NCBI RefSeq assembly: GCF_042956465.1 | Contig: NZ_JBIBGL010000021.1 | Location: 62,001 to 126,000 of the forward strand | Reading direction: 5' to 3' | Source: Embleya sp042956465 | Lineage (GTDB): Bacteria; Actinomycetota; Actinomycetes; Streptomycetales; Streptomycetaceae | DNA length: 64,000 nt | Shown here: positions 44,589 to 54,193 of the stretch, in pieces | Position numbering within the stretch: the stretch's first letter is position 1 | How the letters are laid out: each line of letters opens with the position of its first letter | The notes under the pieces: model-generated | Database searches by the model: none | The model's input: only the letters and a program-made list of their open reading frames with translations | Told to the model about the DNA's origin: nothing | Translations under genes and position numbers: made by a program

Positions 44589-45626
44589 ATGATGAACCCG
44601 GATCGAGTCCTTGTCGTCGACGCGGGGTCGTCGACAGTGAAATTGTCGGTACTGGAGCCGACTGACAGGGTCGTCTGCGCGTCGACCATCGAGTGCCCCG
44701 ACGTGATTCCGGACGGGGCGGTTTCCGGATTCCTGCGCGATGCCGGCCCCGTCGACGCGGTCGGTCACCGGGTGGTGCACGGCGGGGCGGAGTTCACCGG
44801 TGCGACGCGCTCGACCCGTCGGTGTTCGCGCGGATCGCCGGCCTCGCGCCGTCGGCGCCGCTGCACCAGGGGCGAGCGCCAGCGGGGATCGACGCGGTTC
44901 GCCGGGCCCTGCCGGGCGTGCCGGCGGTCGCCTGCTTCGACACGGCGTTCCATCGCACCCTGCCGGCGGAGGCGAGCACCTACGCCCTGCCGGAGGGCTG
45001 GCGTACGAAGTGGGAACTGCGCCGGTACGGCTTCCACGGCCTGTCCCACGCGTACGCCGCCCGGCGCGCCTGCGAACTGGCCGGCGTCGAACCGGCATCG
45101 GCGCGCGTGGTGAGCTGCCACCTGGGCGCGGGGGCCTCGTTGGCCGCCGTACGCGGAGGCGCTCGCCGGGCACGGCGGGGACATGCAGGCCATCCGCGCC
45201 GCCGCCGAGGCCGGCGATCGGCGCGCCGGAATCGCCCGCCGGATCCACGCCTACCGACTCCGGACGAAGATCGCCGCCATGGCCGCCGCGATGGGCGGCC
45301 TGGATGTCCTCTCCTTCACCGGAGGAGTGGGCGAACACGACGACGCCATCCGCGCCGACGCCGTCCGCGAACTCGCCTTCCTGGGCGTACGCCTCGACCC
45401 GCGGGCCAATGCCGAGGCGCGCGGCGACGCCGACGTGAGCGCCTCCGACGGCCCCGTCCGCACGCTCGTCGTCACCGCCCGCGAGGACGTCGAGATCGCC
45501 CACCAGACGCGTTCACTCGTCGCCTCCGAAAAGAGCACGCGACCTCACCCGGCGGCCCGGCTCGGCCCCTCCAAGCGGGCCGTTCGGCAGGGTCGGTCGG
45601 GCCCTCCGCCCCTGCCGGGCGCCTGA
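44589..45626 (+). pseudogene. ackA: Acetate kinase, frameshifted and internally deleted
   Basis: ATG 44589 behind GAGGGAG. The family order is seen across three frames: VLVVDAGSSTVKLSVLE (phosphate loop), VGHRVVHGGAEFTG, then from about 44810 GLAPSAPLHQGRAPAGI, ACFDTAFHRTLP, RRYGFHGLSHAYAA and RVVSCHLGAGASLAAV, then from about 45160 in a third frame GDMQAIRAAAEAG, LDVLSFTGGVGEHD and REDVEIAH. Around 45155 roughly 50 residues (the nucleotide-binding segment behind the GAGASL block) are deleted. So acetyl phosphate cannot be turned into ATP by this copy, although it lies directly before an intact pfl. Confidence 0.85.
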
Positions 45627-45686
45627 GGACGCGGCCAGTGTGTGAGGTGTCGAGAACGAGTCGATCGAGCCCATCGAGAGGCCACC

Positions 45687-47951
45687 ATGACGACTACCAC
45701 CACACACCCTTCGGACGTCGACCTCGCGCCTTGGCGCGACTTCCGCCTCGGAGCGTGGCAACACGACATCGACGTCCGCGACTTCATCCGCACCAACCAC
45801 CTGCCCTACACCGGCGACGCGGACTTCCTGTGCGGCGCCACGCCGCGCACGCTCGCGGTGTGGGGCCGGGTGTCCGCGCTGTTCCCCGAGGAGCGCCGCA
45901 AGGGCGTGCTGGACATGGACACCACGACACCCTCCACGATCACTTCGCACGCCCCCGGCTGGATCGACCGCGACCGGGAGTTGATCGTGGGCCTGCAGAC
46001 CGACGCCCCGCTCAAGCGGGCGATCATGCCCAATGGCGGGCTGCGCATGGTCGAGGCCGGGCTGCGCGCGTACGGCTACGAGATGGACCCGTTCGTGCGC
46101 GCGGTGTTCGGCACCTACCGCAAGACGCACAACGACGCCGTCTTCGACGCGTACACCCCCGAGATCCTGCGGGCCCGCCGGGCCGGACTGATCACCGGAC
46201 TCCCGGACGCCTACGGCCGCGGGCGGATCATCGGGGACTACCGGCGCGTGGCCCTGTACGGCGTGGACCGCCTGATCGAGGAGAAGAGAGCCGATCGCCG
46301 TGCTCTGGACGCGCTGCCCGCCACGGGTGAGGTGATCCGCGATCGGGAGGAGCTGGCCGAACAGGTGCGTGCCTTGGGTGAGCTGAAGGAGATGGCCGCG
46401 AGCTACGGCTGCGACGTCTCGCGTCCGGCGGCGACCGCGCGCGAGGCCGTGCAGTGGCTGTACCTGGCCTACCTCGCGGCGACCAAGGAGCAGAACGGCG
46501 CAGCAATGTCGCTCGGCCGCACCTCCACGTTCCTGGACGTCTACCTGGAGCGGGACCTGCGCGAGGGCCGCATCGACGAGAGCCGCGCCCAGGAACTGAT
46601 CGACGACTTCGTGATCAAACTGCGGATCATCCGCTTCCTGCGCACCCCGGAGTACGATGCGCTGTTCTCCGGCGACCCCACCTGGGTCACCGAATCCCTC
46701 GGCGGAATCGGCACCGACGGACGTCCGCTGGTCTCCCGAACCTCCTTCCGCTACCTGCGCACCCTCTACAACCTCGGCCCGGCGCCCGAACCGAACCTGA
46801 CCGTGCTGTGGTCGCCCCGACTCCCGGGCGCCTTCAAGCGGTACTGCGCACAGGTCTCGATCGACACCAGCTCGATCCAGTACGAGTCCGACGACCTGAT
46901 GCGCCCGATCACCGGCGACGACACCGCGATCGCGTGCTGCGTGTCGGCGATGGCCGTGGGCAAGGACATGCAGTTCTTCGGCGCCCGAGTCAACCTCGCC
47001 AAGGCCCTGCTGTACGCGATCAACGGCGGCCGGGACGAGATCAGCGGCGAGCAGGTCGGCCCGAAGTCCCCTCCGCTGGCCGGCGATCGACTCGATCCGG
47101 CGGAACTCGACGCCGCGTTCGACCACGTGCTCGACTGGCTCGCCGGCACCTACGTGGACGCGCTGAACATCATCCACCACATGCACGACAAGTACGCCTA
47201 CGAGCGCCTGGAGATGGCCCTGCACGACCACCCCGTGCACCGCACCATGGCTTGCGGCATCGCCGGACTCTCGGTGGTCACCGACAGCCTCTCGGCGGTC
47301 CGGCACGCCGGCGTCGAGGTGATCCGCGACCCCGACAACGGCCTGGCCGTCGACTACCGCGTCCTGGGCGAATACCCTGCGTACGGCAACAACGACGACC
47401 GCGCCGACACGATCGCCGTCGACCTGGTGCGCTCGTTCCTGACCAAATTGCGGCGCCACCCGACCTACCGGGACGCCGAGCACACGCTGTCCGTGCTGAC
47501 CATCACCTCCAACGTGGTCTACGGCAAACACACCGGCAACACCCCCGACGGCCGCCGGGCCGGCACGCCGTTCGCCCCCGGTGCCAACCCGATGAACGGC
47601 CGCGACCGGCACGGCATGGCCGCCTCCGCGCTCTCGGTCGCCAAGATCCCCTACGACCTGGCCCGCGACGGCATCTCGCTGACCTCGACCGTGACCCCGG
47701 AGGGACTCGGCCACGACCCGACCGAGCGCGCCGACAACCTGGTCGGCCTGTTCGACGGCTACTTCGCCTCCGGCGGCTTCCACATGAACGTCAACGTCCT
47801 CGACCGGGCCACGCTCACGGACGCCATGGAACACCCGGAGCGGTATCCGAACCTGACCATCCGCGTCTCCGGATACGCGGTCCGCTTCGTCCGCCTGACG
47901 CGCGAGCAACAGCTCGACGTGATCAGCCGGACCTTCCACGAGGCCCGGTGA
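45687..47951 (+). CDS. pflB: Pyruvate formate-lyase
   Basis: The protein has 754 residues, full length. Motifs: the catalytic cysteine pair in AIACCVSAMAVGKDM (about residues 414-415) and the glycyl-radical site RVSGYAVRF near the C-terminus (Gly near residue 731). N-terminal barrel elements such as VFGTYRKTHNDAVFDAYTP are normal. It splits pyruvate plus CoA into acetyl-CoA and formate and is destroyed by oxygen in its radical form. It overlaps its activase gene by GTGA. ATG 45687 has only a weak ribosome site (GAGAGG). A frameshifted ackA precedes it. Confidence 0.96.
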   Translation: MTTTTTHPSDVDLAPWRDFRLGAWQHDIDVRDFIRTNHLPYTGDADFLCGATPRTLAVWGRVSALFPEERRKGVLDMDTTTPSTITSHAPGWIDRDRELIVGLQTDAPLKRAIMPNGGLRMVEAGLRAYGYEMDPFVRAVFGTYRKTHNDAVFDAYTPEILRARRAGLITGLPDAYGRGRIIGDYRRVALYGVDRLIEEKRADRRALDALPATGEVIRDREELAEQVRALGELKEMAASYGCDVSRPAATAREAVQWLYLAYLAATKEQNGAAMSLGRTSTFLDVYLERDLREGRIDESRAQELIDDFVIKLRIIRFLRTPEYDALFSGDPTWVTESLGGIGTDGRPLVSRTSFRYLRTLYNLGPAPEPNLTVLWSPRLPGAFKRYCAQVSIDTSSIQYESDDLMRPITGDDTAIACCVSAMAVGKDMQFFGARVNLAKALLYAINGGRDEISGEQVGPKSPPLAGDRLDPAELDAAFDHVLDWLAGTYVDALNIIHHMHDKYAYERLEMALHDHPVHRTMACGIAGLSVVTDSLSAVRHAGVEVIRDPDNGLAVDYRVLGEYPAYGNNDDRADTIAVDLVRSFLTKLRRHPTYRDAEHTLSVLTITSNVVYGKHTGNTPDGRRAGTPFAPGANPMNGRDRHGMAASALSVAKIPYDLARDGISLTSTVTPEGLGHDPTERADNLVGLFDGYFASGGFHMNVNVLDRATLTDAMEHPERYPNLTIRVSGYAVRFVRLTREQQLDVISRTFHEAR

Positions 47952-48736
47952 GCACGTTGCGACAGCTCCCGGGCCCTCTCCCGCACGGCCTCCGGGCGCG
48001 CAACGACGGCCACATGGGCATGGTGCACTCGTGGGACATGTCCACGGGCGTGGACGGACCCGGGACCCGCTTCGTGCTCTTCGTGAACGGCTGCCCGCTG
48101 CGTTGCCTGTACTGCTCCAACCCGGACACCTGGCACCTGCGCGACGGCCGTTCCACGGACGTCGAGGAGGTGATGGACAAGATCACGGCCTGTCGGGAGT
48201 TCCTGCTCGCGAGCGGCGGAGGCGTGACGGTCACCGGCGGCGAGCCGCTGCTCCAGGCGCGCTTCGTCGAAGCGGTGTTGTGCCGCTGTCGCGAACTGGG
48301 CCTGCACACCGCCCTGGACACCTCCGGATACCTCGGCGCCCGCGCCGGTGAACGGCTGCTGTCCGCGACCGACCTCGTCCTGCTCGACATCAAGTCCTTC
48401 GACCCCGACGCCTACCGTCGACTCACCGGCCGCGAACTCGCGCCCACCCTCACCTTCGCCCGGCGGCTCGCCGACATCGGCACCCCCGTGTGGTTGCGCT
48501 TCGTCCTGGTACCGGAACTGACCGAGGACGCCGCGATGATCGACGAACTTGCCTCCTTCGCCGCGGGGTTGGGCAACGTCGAACGTGTCGATGTGCTGCC
48601 CTTCCACAAACTCGGTGCCGCCAAGTACGACGATCTGGATATCACGTTCGCGCTCCGGGACACACCGGCGCCGACGGCCGAACTCGTCGAGCGGGTGCGC
48701 GCGCAGTTCCGCGCGCACGGCCTCCGTGCCCACTGA
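47948..48736 (+). CDS. pflA: Pyruvate formate-lyase activating enzyme (radical SAM)
   Basis: The protein has 262 residues, starting at GTG 47948 inside the pflB stop. The radical-SAM cluster motif is CPLRCLYCSN, the SAM-binding GGE motif is GGVTVTGGEPLLQ, and the C-terminal VDVLPFHKLGAAKYDDL is the PflA signature. It makes the glycyl radical on PflB. Coupled to pflB. Confidence 0.95.
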   Translation: MSTLRQLPGPLPHGLRARNDGHMGMVHSWDMSTGVDGPGTRFVLFVNGCPLRCLYCSNPDTWHLRDGRSTDVEEVMDKITACREFLLASGGGVTVTGGEPLLQARFVEAVLCRCRELGLHTALDTSGYLGARAGERLLSATDLVLLDIKSFDPDAYRRLTGRELAPTLTFARRLADIGTPVWLRFVLVPELTEDAAMIDELASFAAGLGNVERVDVLPFHKLGAAKYDDLDITFALRDTPAPTAELVERVRAQFRAHGLRAH

Positions 48737-49440
48737 GCGAAAGAAACGGCGGTAGGGACCGGGATCGGGAGCCGACGGCGCGTGCGAACGTGACCGGTAC
48801 ACCGCACGCACTCCGAAAGCCGGGGAGCCATGGCCGCGTCCGAGGTCACCGTCGCATGGATCGCCGCAAGCGGCACACCCGCCGGCGCCCTGGCAGGCGC
48901 CGCCGCGATGCGATTCGGGGCGTTGGCCGCGGTGCGCGCTGCGGTGGTCCACGAGGTGCACCAGGCGGAGACAGATCTGAGCACATTCCTGAACCCTTTC
49001 CTCGACCTGCGCCGCCGACTCGCGCCGGTCGCGGCCGCGATGACCGTCGGACCGTCCTGGTAACGCCTGGCACCGATGGTCCCCACCACCGTGCCACCGT
49101 GGCGCCTGCTCGCCGACGAGGCGCCGAGGCTGCTTGTGATGCCCGGCGAGGTCGCCCGCTGCGCCGCGGCCGTGGACGACGAGATAATCGCCCGCCAAGC
49201 CCGGTCCGAGCCGGTGCTCATGCGTACGGGCAGCCGCGGTAGAGGAGTTGGCCGCCGTGCTCGACCGGTTGATCCGGGCCTTGCCACCGGCCGTCAAGCG
49301 GTACGTGCAGGCGGGGATGGGCACGATCCATTGATGCGCATCCACGACCGGGAGGTCGTCCGCCTGCACAGGGCGGGACTGCCCTGTCGGGCGTCCGCGG
49401 TGAGCGGGACGGTGAGGCAAGGCGCCACCCACTCGTGTGA
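48737..49440. other. No supported gene, possible decayed USP sequence
   Basis: A 77-codon frame (48830-49063) reads SEVTVAWIAASGTPAGALAG, and a later frame reads PPWRLLADEAPRLLVMPGEV, both faintly like UspA. No complete fold or nucleotide loop. A half-preserved palindrome GGGCGGGACTGCCC lies at 49371-49384 before the USP pseudogene and may be a decayed DevR-type box. Confidence 0.3.
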
Positions 49441-49987
49441 ATGGAGGGTGACCGGACCGGACACCGCTCGTCGTCGCGGCGACCGACGGCTCGCCCGAGG
49501 CGACCGCGGCCGTGATCGAGGCCGCGGACGAAACGGCCCGACGCCGCGCGGAGTTGGAGATCGTTTTCGTTTGGCACGGCTCGGCGCACGAGCGGCACGC
49601 CGTGGTGGTCGGCGTCGCCGGTGAAGACAGCCGCGCGCGCCGGGTGGGAGCGATCGCGGTGCACGCCTGGACTTCCCCGAGATCCCGCGGGCGTTGTGGG
49701 AGCCTCATGGGGCCGAGTCGCCCTACCACCGGGCCGAGGAGTTCGCGCGGCGAGTGCTCGCCACGGTGGTGGCGCCGCTGCGGGAGGCCAACCCGCAGAT
49801 GACAGTCGAGGAACGCGTGGTGTGGGCCGGTACCGGCGCCGCACTGGTTGCGGCGTCGCGGGACGCGGGCCTGGTCGTCGTCGGGCGGAATCCCTCGCCA
49901 CACCACTTCGGGCCCCCTCTGGGACACACGACGATCGCACTGCTGCACCACGCGCACGCACCGCTCCTGGTCGTGCCGTCGGACTGA
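49441..49987 (+). pseudogene. Universal stress protein, frameshifted
   Basis: ATG 49441 begins MEGDRTG; a shift gives PLVVAATDGSPEATAAVIEA (UspA start) and LEIVFVWHGSAHERHAVVVG, which then jumps into a second UspA half (VGAIAVHAWT); another shift near 49690 leads to EEFARRVLATVVAPLREANP, GLVVVGRNPSPHHFG and HAHAPLLVVPSD. So it is a tandem USP with most of its first domain deleted and at least two frameshifts. Convergent with the intact tandem USP at 50063. Confidence 0.75.
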
Positions 49988-50006
49988 GTCCCCGTCGCCG
50001 AACGCG

Positions 50007-50042
50007 CGAGACCGCCGGGTGTTGCGCCACCCGGCGGTCTCG
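50007..50042. terminator. Bidirectional terminator between two USP genes
   Basis: CGAGACCGCCGGGTG, loop TTGCGC, CACCCGGCGGTCTCG: a perfect 15-bp stem between two convergent genes. Confidence 0.85.
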
Positions 50043-50062
50043 GTCTATGCACGCGGGACGGA

Positions 50063-50971
50063 TCAGCCGATGGGGATCAGCAGAACCGGTGCCTTGCTGT
50101 GGTGCAGCAGGACATGGGCGACGTGGCCGAGGTTGGGACCGAAGCGGCCGTGGCGGCGGTGGGCGGCCAGCACGATCAGGTCGGCCTCGTCGGTGGTGTC
50201 CAGGAGCGCGTGAGCGGGAACATCGCAGGCGACCTGCTCGGTGACGGACACCTCGGGATACTTGTCCACGAACGGGGCCAGGGCCGCGCCGAGCGTGGAC
50301 TCGGCGGCCTTGCGACCTTCGTCGCCGGACCATAGCGGAGCGGCGTAGGGCGCCGCGGGGGACAGCGGCGGCGTCCACGCGTGCACCGCGCGGAGGGACA
50401 CGCCGCGTGCCTGTGCGGCGTCGAACGCGGCCTCGACGGCGAGGTGGCAGTCGAAGTCGGAGATGCCCACGACGACCGTGCCCGGCTCGTCCGCCGGGGC
50501 GTTGGTGTTTCGCGCGTGGACGACGAGGATCGGGCACCGCGATGTGGCGGCAACGGACAGCGAGACCGAACCCAGCAACAGGCCGACGAAGCCGCCCCGA
50601 CCGCGATTGCCGAGGACGAGGAGCGCCGCGCGCCCGCCGGCCTCCTCAAGGGTCGGGACGATCGGAGCGAGGGTGACGGTGCTGACGATCACCAGGTCGG
50701 GGTGCCGCCGACGGGCCCGGTCGGCGGCCTTGGCGACCAGGATCTCCGCCTCGCTGCGTAACTGCGCCGCGTAGCCGTCCTCTTCGCGCGCCGGAGCCCA
50801 TTCGACGACGTGCAGCACCTCCAGCGGTACGTGTCGCAGCGCCGCCTCGTCGGCGGCCCGGTCGATCGCGAGGTCCGAGATCGGGGAACCGTCCACGCCC
50901 ACGACGACGTGACCGCGCACGGTCGCGTCGTCGGCACCTGCGGTTGCGCCGGCCGAAATGTCGTCGTTCAC
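50063..50971 (-). CDS. Universal stress protein (tandem domains)
   Basis: The protein has 302 residues starting at GTG 50971 behind GGGAG. Domain 1: VVVGVDGSPISDLAIDRAAD and the ATP loop LLVLGNRGRGGFVGLLLGSV with G-2x-G-9x-G-S. Domain 2: TVVVGISDFDCHLAVEAAFD, LRAVHAWTPPLSP, LIVLAAHRRHGRFGPNLGHV (loop less canonical). The tandem form is like the Rv2005c/Rv2623 proteins of the mycobacterial dormancy regulon. It is followed by a strong terminator; a cNMP-binding gene lies upstream in the same direction. Confidence 0.92.
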   Translation of the reverse strand: MNDDISAGATAGADDATVRGHVVVGVDGSPISDLAIDRAADEAALRHVPLEVLHVVEWAPAREEDGYAAQLRSEAEILVAKAADRARRRHPDLVIVSTVTLAPIVPTLEEAGGRAALLVLGNRGRGGFVGLLLGSVSLSVAATSRCPILVVHARNTNAPADEPGTVVVGISDFDCHLAVEAAFDAAQARGVSLRAVHAWTPPLSPAAPYAAPLWSGDEGRKAAESTLGAALAPFVDKYPEVSVTEQVACDVPAHALLDTTDEADLIVLAAHRRHGRFGPNLGHVAHVLLHHSKAPVLLIPIG

Positions 50972-51072
50972 GTCGAACTCCCGGGATCGAGTGAGTATGA
51001 GGTATGGGTCAAGCAGCGGAACCGTGATCCCGCCGCGGTGCGCTACGAAGTGTTTCCGGAGCCTGCGTGGTC

Positions 51073-51542
51073 TCAGCCTTCTGCGGGGTCGTCGTTCGCC
51101 GAGCGGTGTGGTCCGTACAGGTCCAGCAGTCGCAGTCGGCTTGCCTGGAGGCGGCCGGCGATCACCTGTGCGCAGGCGAGGGTGATCGCTCGTCCGAAGT
51201 CGGGGTCGCGTTCGCATTCGGCCCGCACCGCGCCCGCGTCGAACTCCACGGCCCGCACGGTGCCGACGGCTCGGCCGCTCAGATGCCACCGATAGGGCGG
51301 GAACAGCCGGCTCCAGCCGACGAGTTCGCCCGGTCCCAGCGTCTCGACGGTCGCCGCGTGCCCGCCGGGGACGTGCATGTCCAGGCGGACGGCGCCGCCT
51401 TCGACGAGCCAGAAGGTGCGGGCCGGGCGCTCCTCCTCGAACAGGCGGGTGCCCGGTTCGAGCACGACCGGTCGGCCGAACGCCAGGAGCCGGTCCAGGT
51501 GTTCCCTGGGATGCGGCCGATACGGCCGGAGACGTGGAACAC
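51073..51542 (-). pseudogene. Cyclic-nucleotide-binding domain protein, N-terminal frameshift
   Basis: The frame 51465-51073 reads a cNMP-binding barrel: LEPGTRLFEEERPARTFWLV, then GPGELVGWSRLFPPYRWHLS (phosphate-binding-cassette position) and DAGAVRAECERDPDFGRAI. A more natural start is GTG 51542 (MFHVSG), ten bases behind the CBS-BON stop, but a shift near 51500 separates it from PREHLDRLLAFGRPVVLEPG. The Crp-type helix-turn-helix is absent: the protein ends after the C-helix. So it is a stand-alone sensor or adaptor, possibly intact if translation starts at the GTG near 51468. Confidence 0.65.
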
Positions 51543-51552
51543 GGTGTCCTCC

Positions 51553-52245
51553 TCAACGGCCGGGCGAGCGGTGCGCCGGGTCGGGCCTGATGTGGCTGTC
51601 GTCGAAGTCGAAGGTCAGGGTGTGCGTCACGTTCTCGACGCCGTCGACGGCGCGGCACAGCCGCACCACGATGTCGATGAGACTGCGGTTGTCGACCGCC
51701 CCGGACAGGCACACCACCGCGTCGCGCACGTCGACCACGATCGTGCCGGGCTCCAGCCACAGTGCGCTGCGCAGTACGTCGCGCTCGATCTCGGTCCGGA
51801 TGTCCTCGTCCGGGCGCAGGAAGGTGCGCAGTAGGTCGCAGCGGCTGACGATGCCGATCAGCCGCCCGTCGGCGTCGACCACCGGGAGGCGCTTGACGTG
51901 GTGGCGGTCCATCAGACGAGCCCCTTTGAGGGTGCCGGCGACGGGTTCCACGCTCACTACGGGCGTGGTCATCAACTCGTGCGCCGCGTGGCCCTCGCCC
52001 TTGCTGTGCCGGTTCGCCAGTCGGCGCAGGCCCGGGAGGAGGTGGGTGTCATCGGCCTGCTCCACTTGGGCGCGCAGCAGGTCGGCCTCCGAGACGATGC
52101 CCAGGATCCGCCGTTCGTCGTCGACGACCGGTAGTGCGCTGATCCGCCAGGCGTCCAACGCGGCGACGATGTCCTGGAACTCGGCGTCGGGACCGATGGT
52201 GACCACGTCACGGGTCATGACGTCCTCGATCTTGCGTTGCAACAT
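51553..52245 (-). CDS. CBS pair plus BON domain protein
   Basis: The protein has 230 residues starting at ATG 52245 behind AGGGGG. CBS 1: KIEDVMTRDVVTIGPDAEFQ and ISALPVVDDERRILGIVSEA. CBS 2: ELMTTPVVSVEPVAGTLKG and HHVKRLPVVDADGRLIGIVS. BON domain: GTIVVDVRDAVVCLSGAVDN with a C-terminal strand VENVTHTLTFDFDD. This layout matches the hypoxic-response and related CBS-BON proteins of actinobacteria, whose ligands are unproven (adenylates likely). It is divergent from the APC permease; two DevR-type boxes lie between them. Confidence 0.9.
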   Translation of the reverse strand: MLQRKIEDVMTRDVVTIGPDAEFQDIVAALDAWRISALPVVDDERRILGIVSEADLLRAQVEQADDTHLLPGLRRLANRHSKGEGHAAHELMTTPVVSVEPVAGTLKGARLMDRHHVKRLPVVDADGRLIGIVSRCDLLRTFLRPDEDIRTEIERDVLRSALWLEPGTIVVDVRDAVVCLSGAVDNRSLIDIVVRLCRAVDGVENVTHTLTFDFDDSHIRPDPAHRSPGR

Positions 52246-52344
52246 GCGAACCCCCTGGTCGATATTCGGCGGGTCACCGAGACGTCGGTGGTGACGTCTT
52301 CGGCCGGACACCACGAGCGTGTCGCCGTAGAGAATGCCGGGACA

Positions 52345-52358
52345 GGGCCGCGTTGCCC
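52345..52358. promoter_or_regulatory. DevR-type box, CBS-BON/APC region, half-preserved
   Basis: GGGCCGCGTTGCCC, one mismatch from the 5-4-5 palindrome. It starts 22 bases (two helical turns) from the perfect box at 52367. Confidence 0.55.
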
Positions 52359-52366
52359 GGTACACC

Positions 52367-52380
52367 GGGCCGAACGGCCC
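52367..52380. promoter_or_regulatory. DevR-type box, CBS-BON/APC region, perfect
   Basis: GGGCCGAACGGCCC, embedded in a 20-bp palindrome (ACCGGGCCGAACGGCCCGGT). It lies 122 bases before CBS-BON and 195 before the permease. Confidence 0.7.
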
Positions 52381-52574
52381 GGTGCGGACCGCGCCCCGGC
52401 GTCGGTGTGCCGTACGCCCGCGCGGGCGTGATGACCAACGGCGCCACCATCGGGACCTTCGGCACCGGCGCGTCGGCGCGCGGGCGGCCACGCTGCAAGC
52501 GTTCGGCCGGAGCAGTTCCGCCATGGCACCCCGCCCCGTCCGGTCGAACCTCATCGCGACGACGAGGATGCGCC

Positions 52575-54031
52575 ATGCTCGGGAAAAGAACGACCTCCGC
52601 CCACCGCACAACCGAGGAATCGGTTTCGCCCGCCGATGAAGCAGGCCGCTCCGGCTCCACCTTCGGACTGCCCACGGCCACGGCCCTGGTCGTGGGCAGC
52701 ATCATCGGCACCGGCGTGTTCGCCCTGCCGGCCGCGCTCGCGCCGTACGGGCCCATCTCCCTGGTGGCCTTCGCCATCGTCACCGTCGGCGCCCTGGCCC
52801 TGGCGGTCACGTTCGGCCGGCTGTCCCGGCGGGTGCCCGGCAGCGGGGGCCCTACGTCTATGCCCGGGAGGCGTTCGGCGAGTTCGCCGGCTTCCTCAAT
52901 GCCTGGTCGTACTGGATCACCGCATGGGCCGGCAACGCCGCGATCGTGGTGGCCTGGGTCGGCTACGTCGAGGTCTTCGTCAACACCAACCACAACACCT
53001 GGGGTTCGGTCGCCATCGCACTGACGGGCCTGTGGATCCCCGCCGCGATCAACCTGGCCGGCCTGCGCAGCATGGGCGCCTTCCAGATCGTCACCACCGT
53101 GCTCAAGTTCGTTCCGCTGATCCTGATGGGCACCGTCGGCCTGTTCTTCCTGGACACCGACAACCTCGGCACCTTCAACGCGCACGGCGGATCACCGATG
53201 GGCGCGATCTCCGCCGCCGCGGCCATCGCGTTGTTCAGTTACATCGGGTTGGAGACCGTCTCGGTCGCCGCCGGCCGGGTCCGCGAGCCCGCCCGCAACG
53301 TGCCGCGTGCGACCGTGTACGGGACGCTGGCCTGCGCGGCGGTCTACCTGCTCGGCACCCTCGCCGTCTTCGGCGCCGTCCCGCACGCCGAACTCGTCGC
53401 CTCCAGCGCTCCGTTCACCGACGCTGCGGATCACATGGCGGGCGGTTCCTGGGCCGGCAACGCGGTTGCGGTGGCCGCCATCGTGTCCGGGATCGGGGCG
53501 CTGGGCGGCTGGACGATGATCTGCGCCGAGATGCCCTACGCCGCCGCCCGCGAGGGCCTGTTCCCCAAGGCATTCGCCCACAAGCGCGGCGACATCCCCG
53601 TCTTCGGCATCCTCGCCGCCACCGTCCTGGCGTCGCTGATCACGGTGGCCGCCTACACCAGCTTCGACAACGTGTTCACCAGCATCGTGTTGCTGAGCGT
53701 GCTGACCGCAGCGATCCCCTACCTGTTCTCCGCCGCCGCGCAGCTGTACTGGCTGCTCACCCACGCCCGCCAGGCGAGCCGGGGCCGCTTCGTGCGCGAC
53801 GTGCTGATCGCCGGCACCGCGTTGGCGTTCTCCTACTGGTCGATCCAGGGCAGCGGCTACCAGACCGTCTACTACGGACTGTTCGCCGTACTCCTCGGCA
53901 TCCCCGTCTACATCTACCTCAAGCGAGACCGCGGGGAGTACGGGGAGCAGGAGGCTCCCCCCGCCGTGACGTCCCTCGGGCAGCCCACCCCACCGCGGAG
54001 TCCCTCGATGCCCCAAGGACACGCCGCTTGA
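52575..54031 (+). pseudogene. APC amino-acid permease with one frameshift
   Basis: ATG 52575 behind GAGGA. Residues 1-95 read FGLPTATALVVGSIIGTGVF and the next helix; a one-base shift near 52851 separates them from PYVYAREAFGEFAGFLNAWS and the remaining ten helices (for example FSYIGLETVSVAAGRVREPA and GGWTMICAEMPYAAAREGLF) in the other frame to 54031. The sequence is otherwise complete (about 485 residues) and well conserved, so a sequencing error is quite possible. Such permeases swap amino acids such as arginine/ornithine or glutamate/GABA. Confidence 0.8.
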
Positions 54032-54193
54032 CGCCCCCTGCGGGCCGGCGAACGTGCCCGCACGTCGACGAACCCGGACGGGGCCGAAGGTCCCGTCCGG
54101 GAGCCATCTGCCTCTGGCATCGACCGCCGCTCCCACTGAACCGGTCGCGCAGCCGCCCCGGCGGAACCCGCATCCCAGGAAGCCGGGCTCTTT

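Noticed and set aside
48830..49063. 77-codon frame with faint UspA likeness
   Set aside because: Only the first strand is suggestive; the nucleotide loop and C-terminal strand are absent, so it was left as a note.
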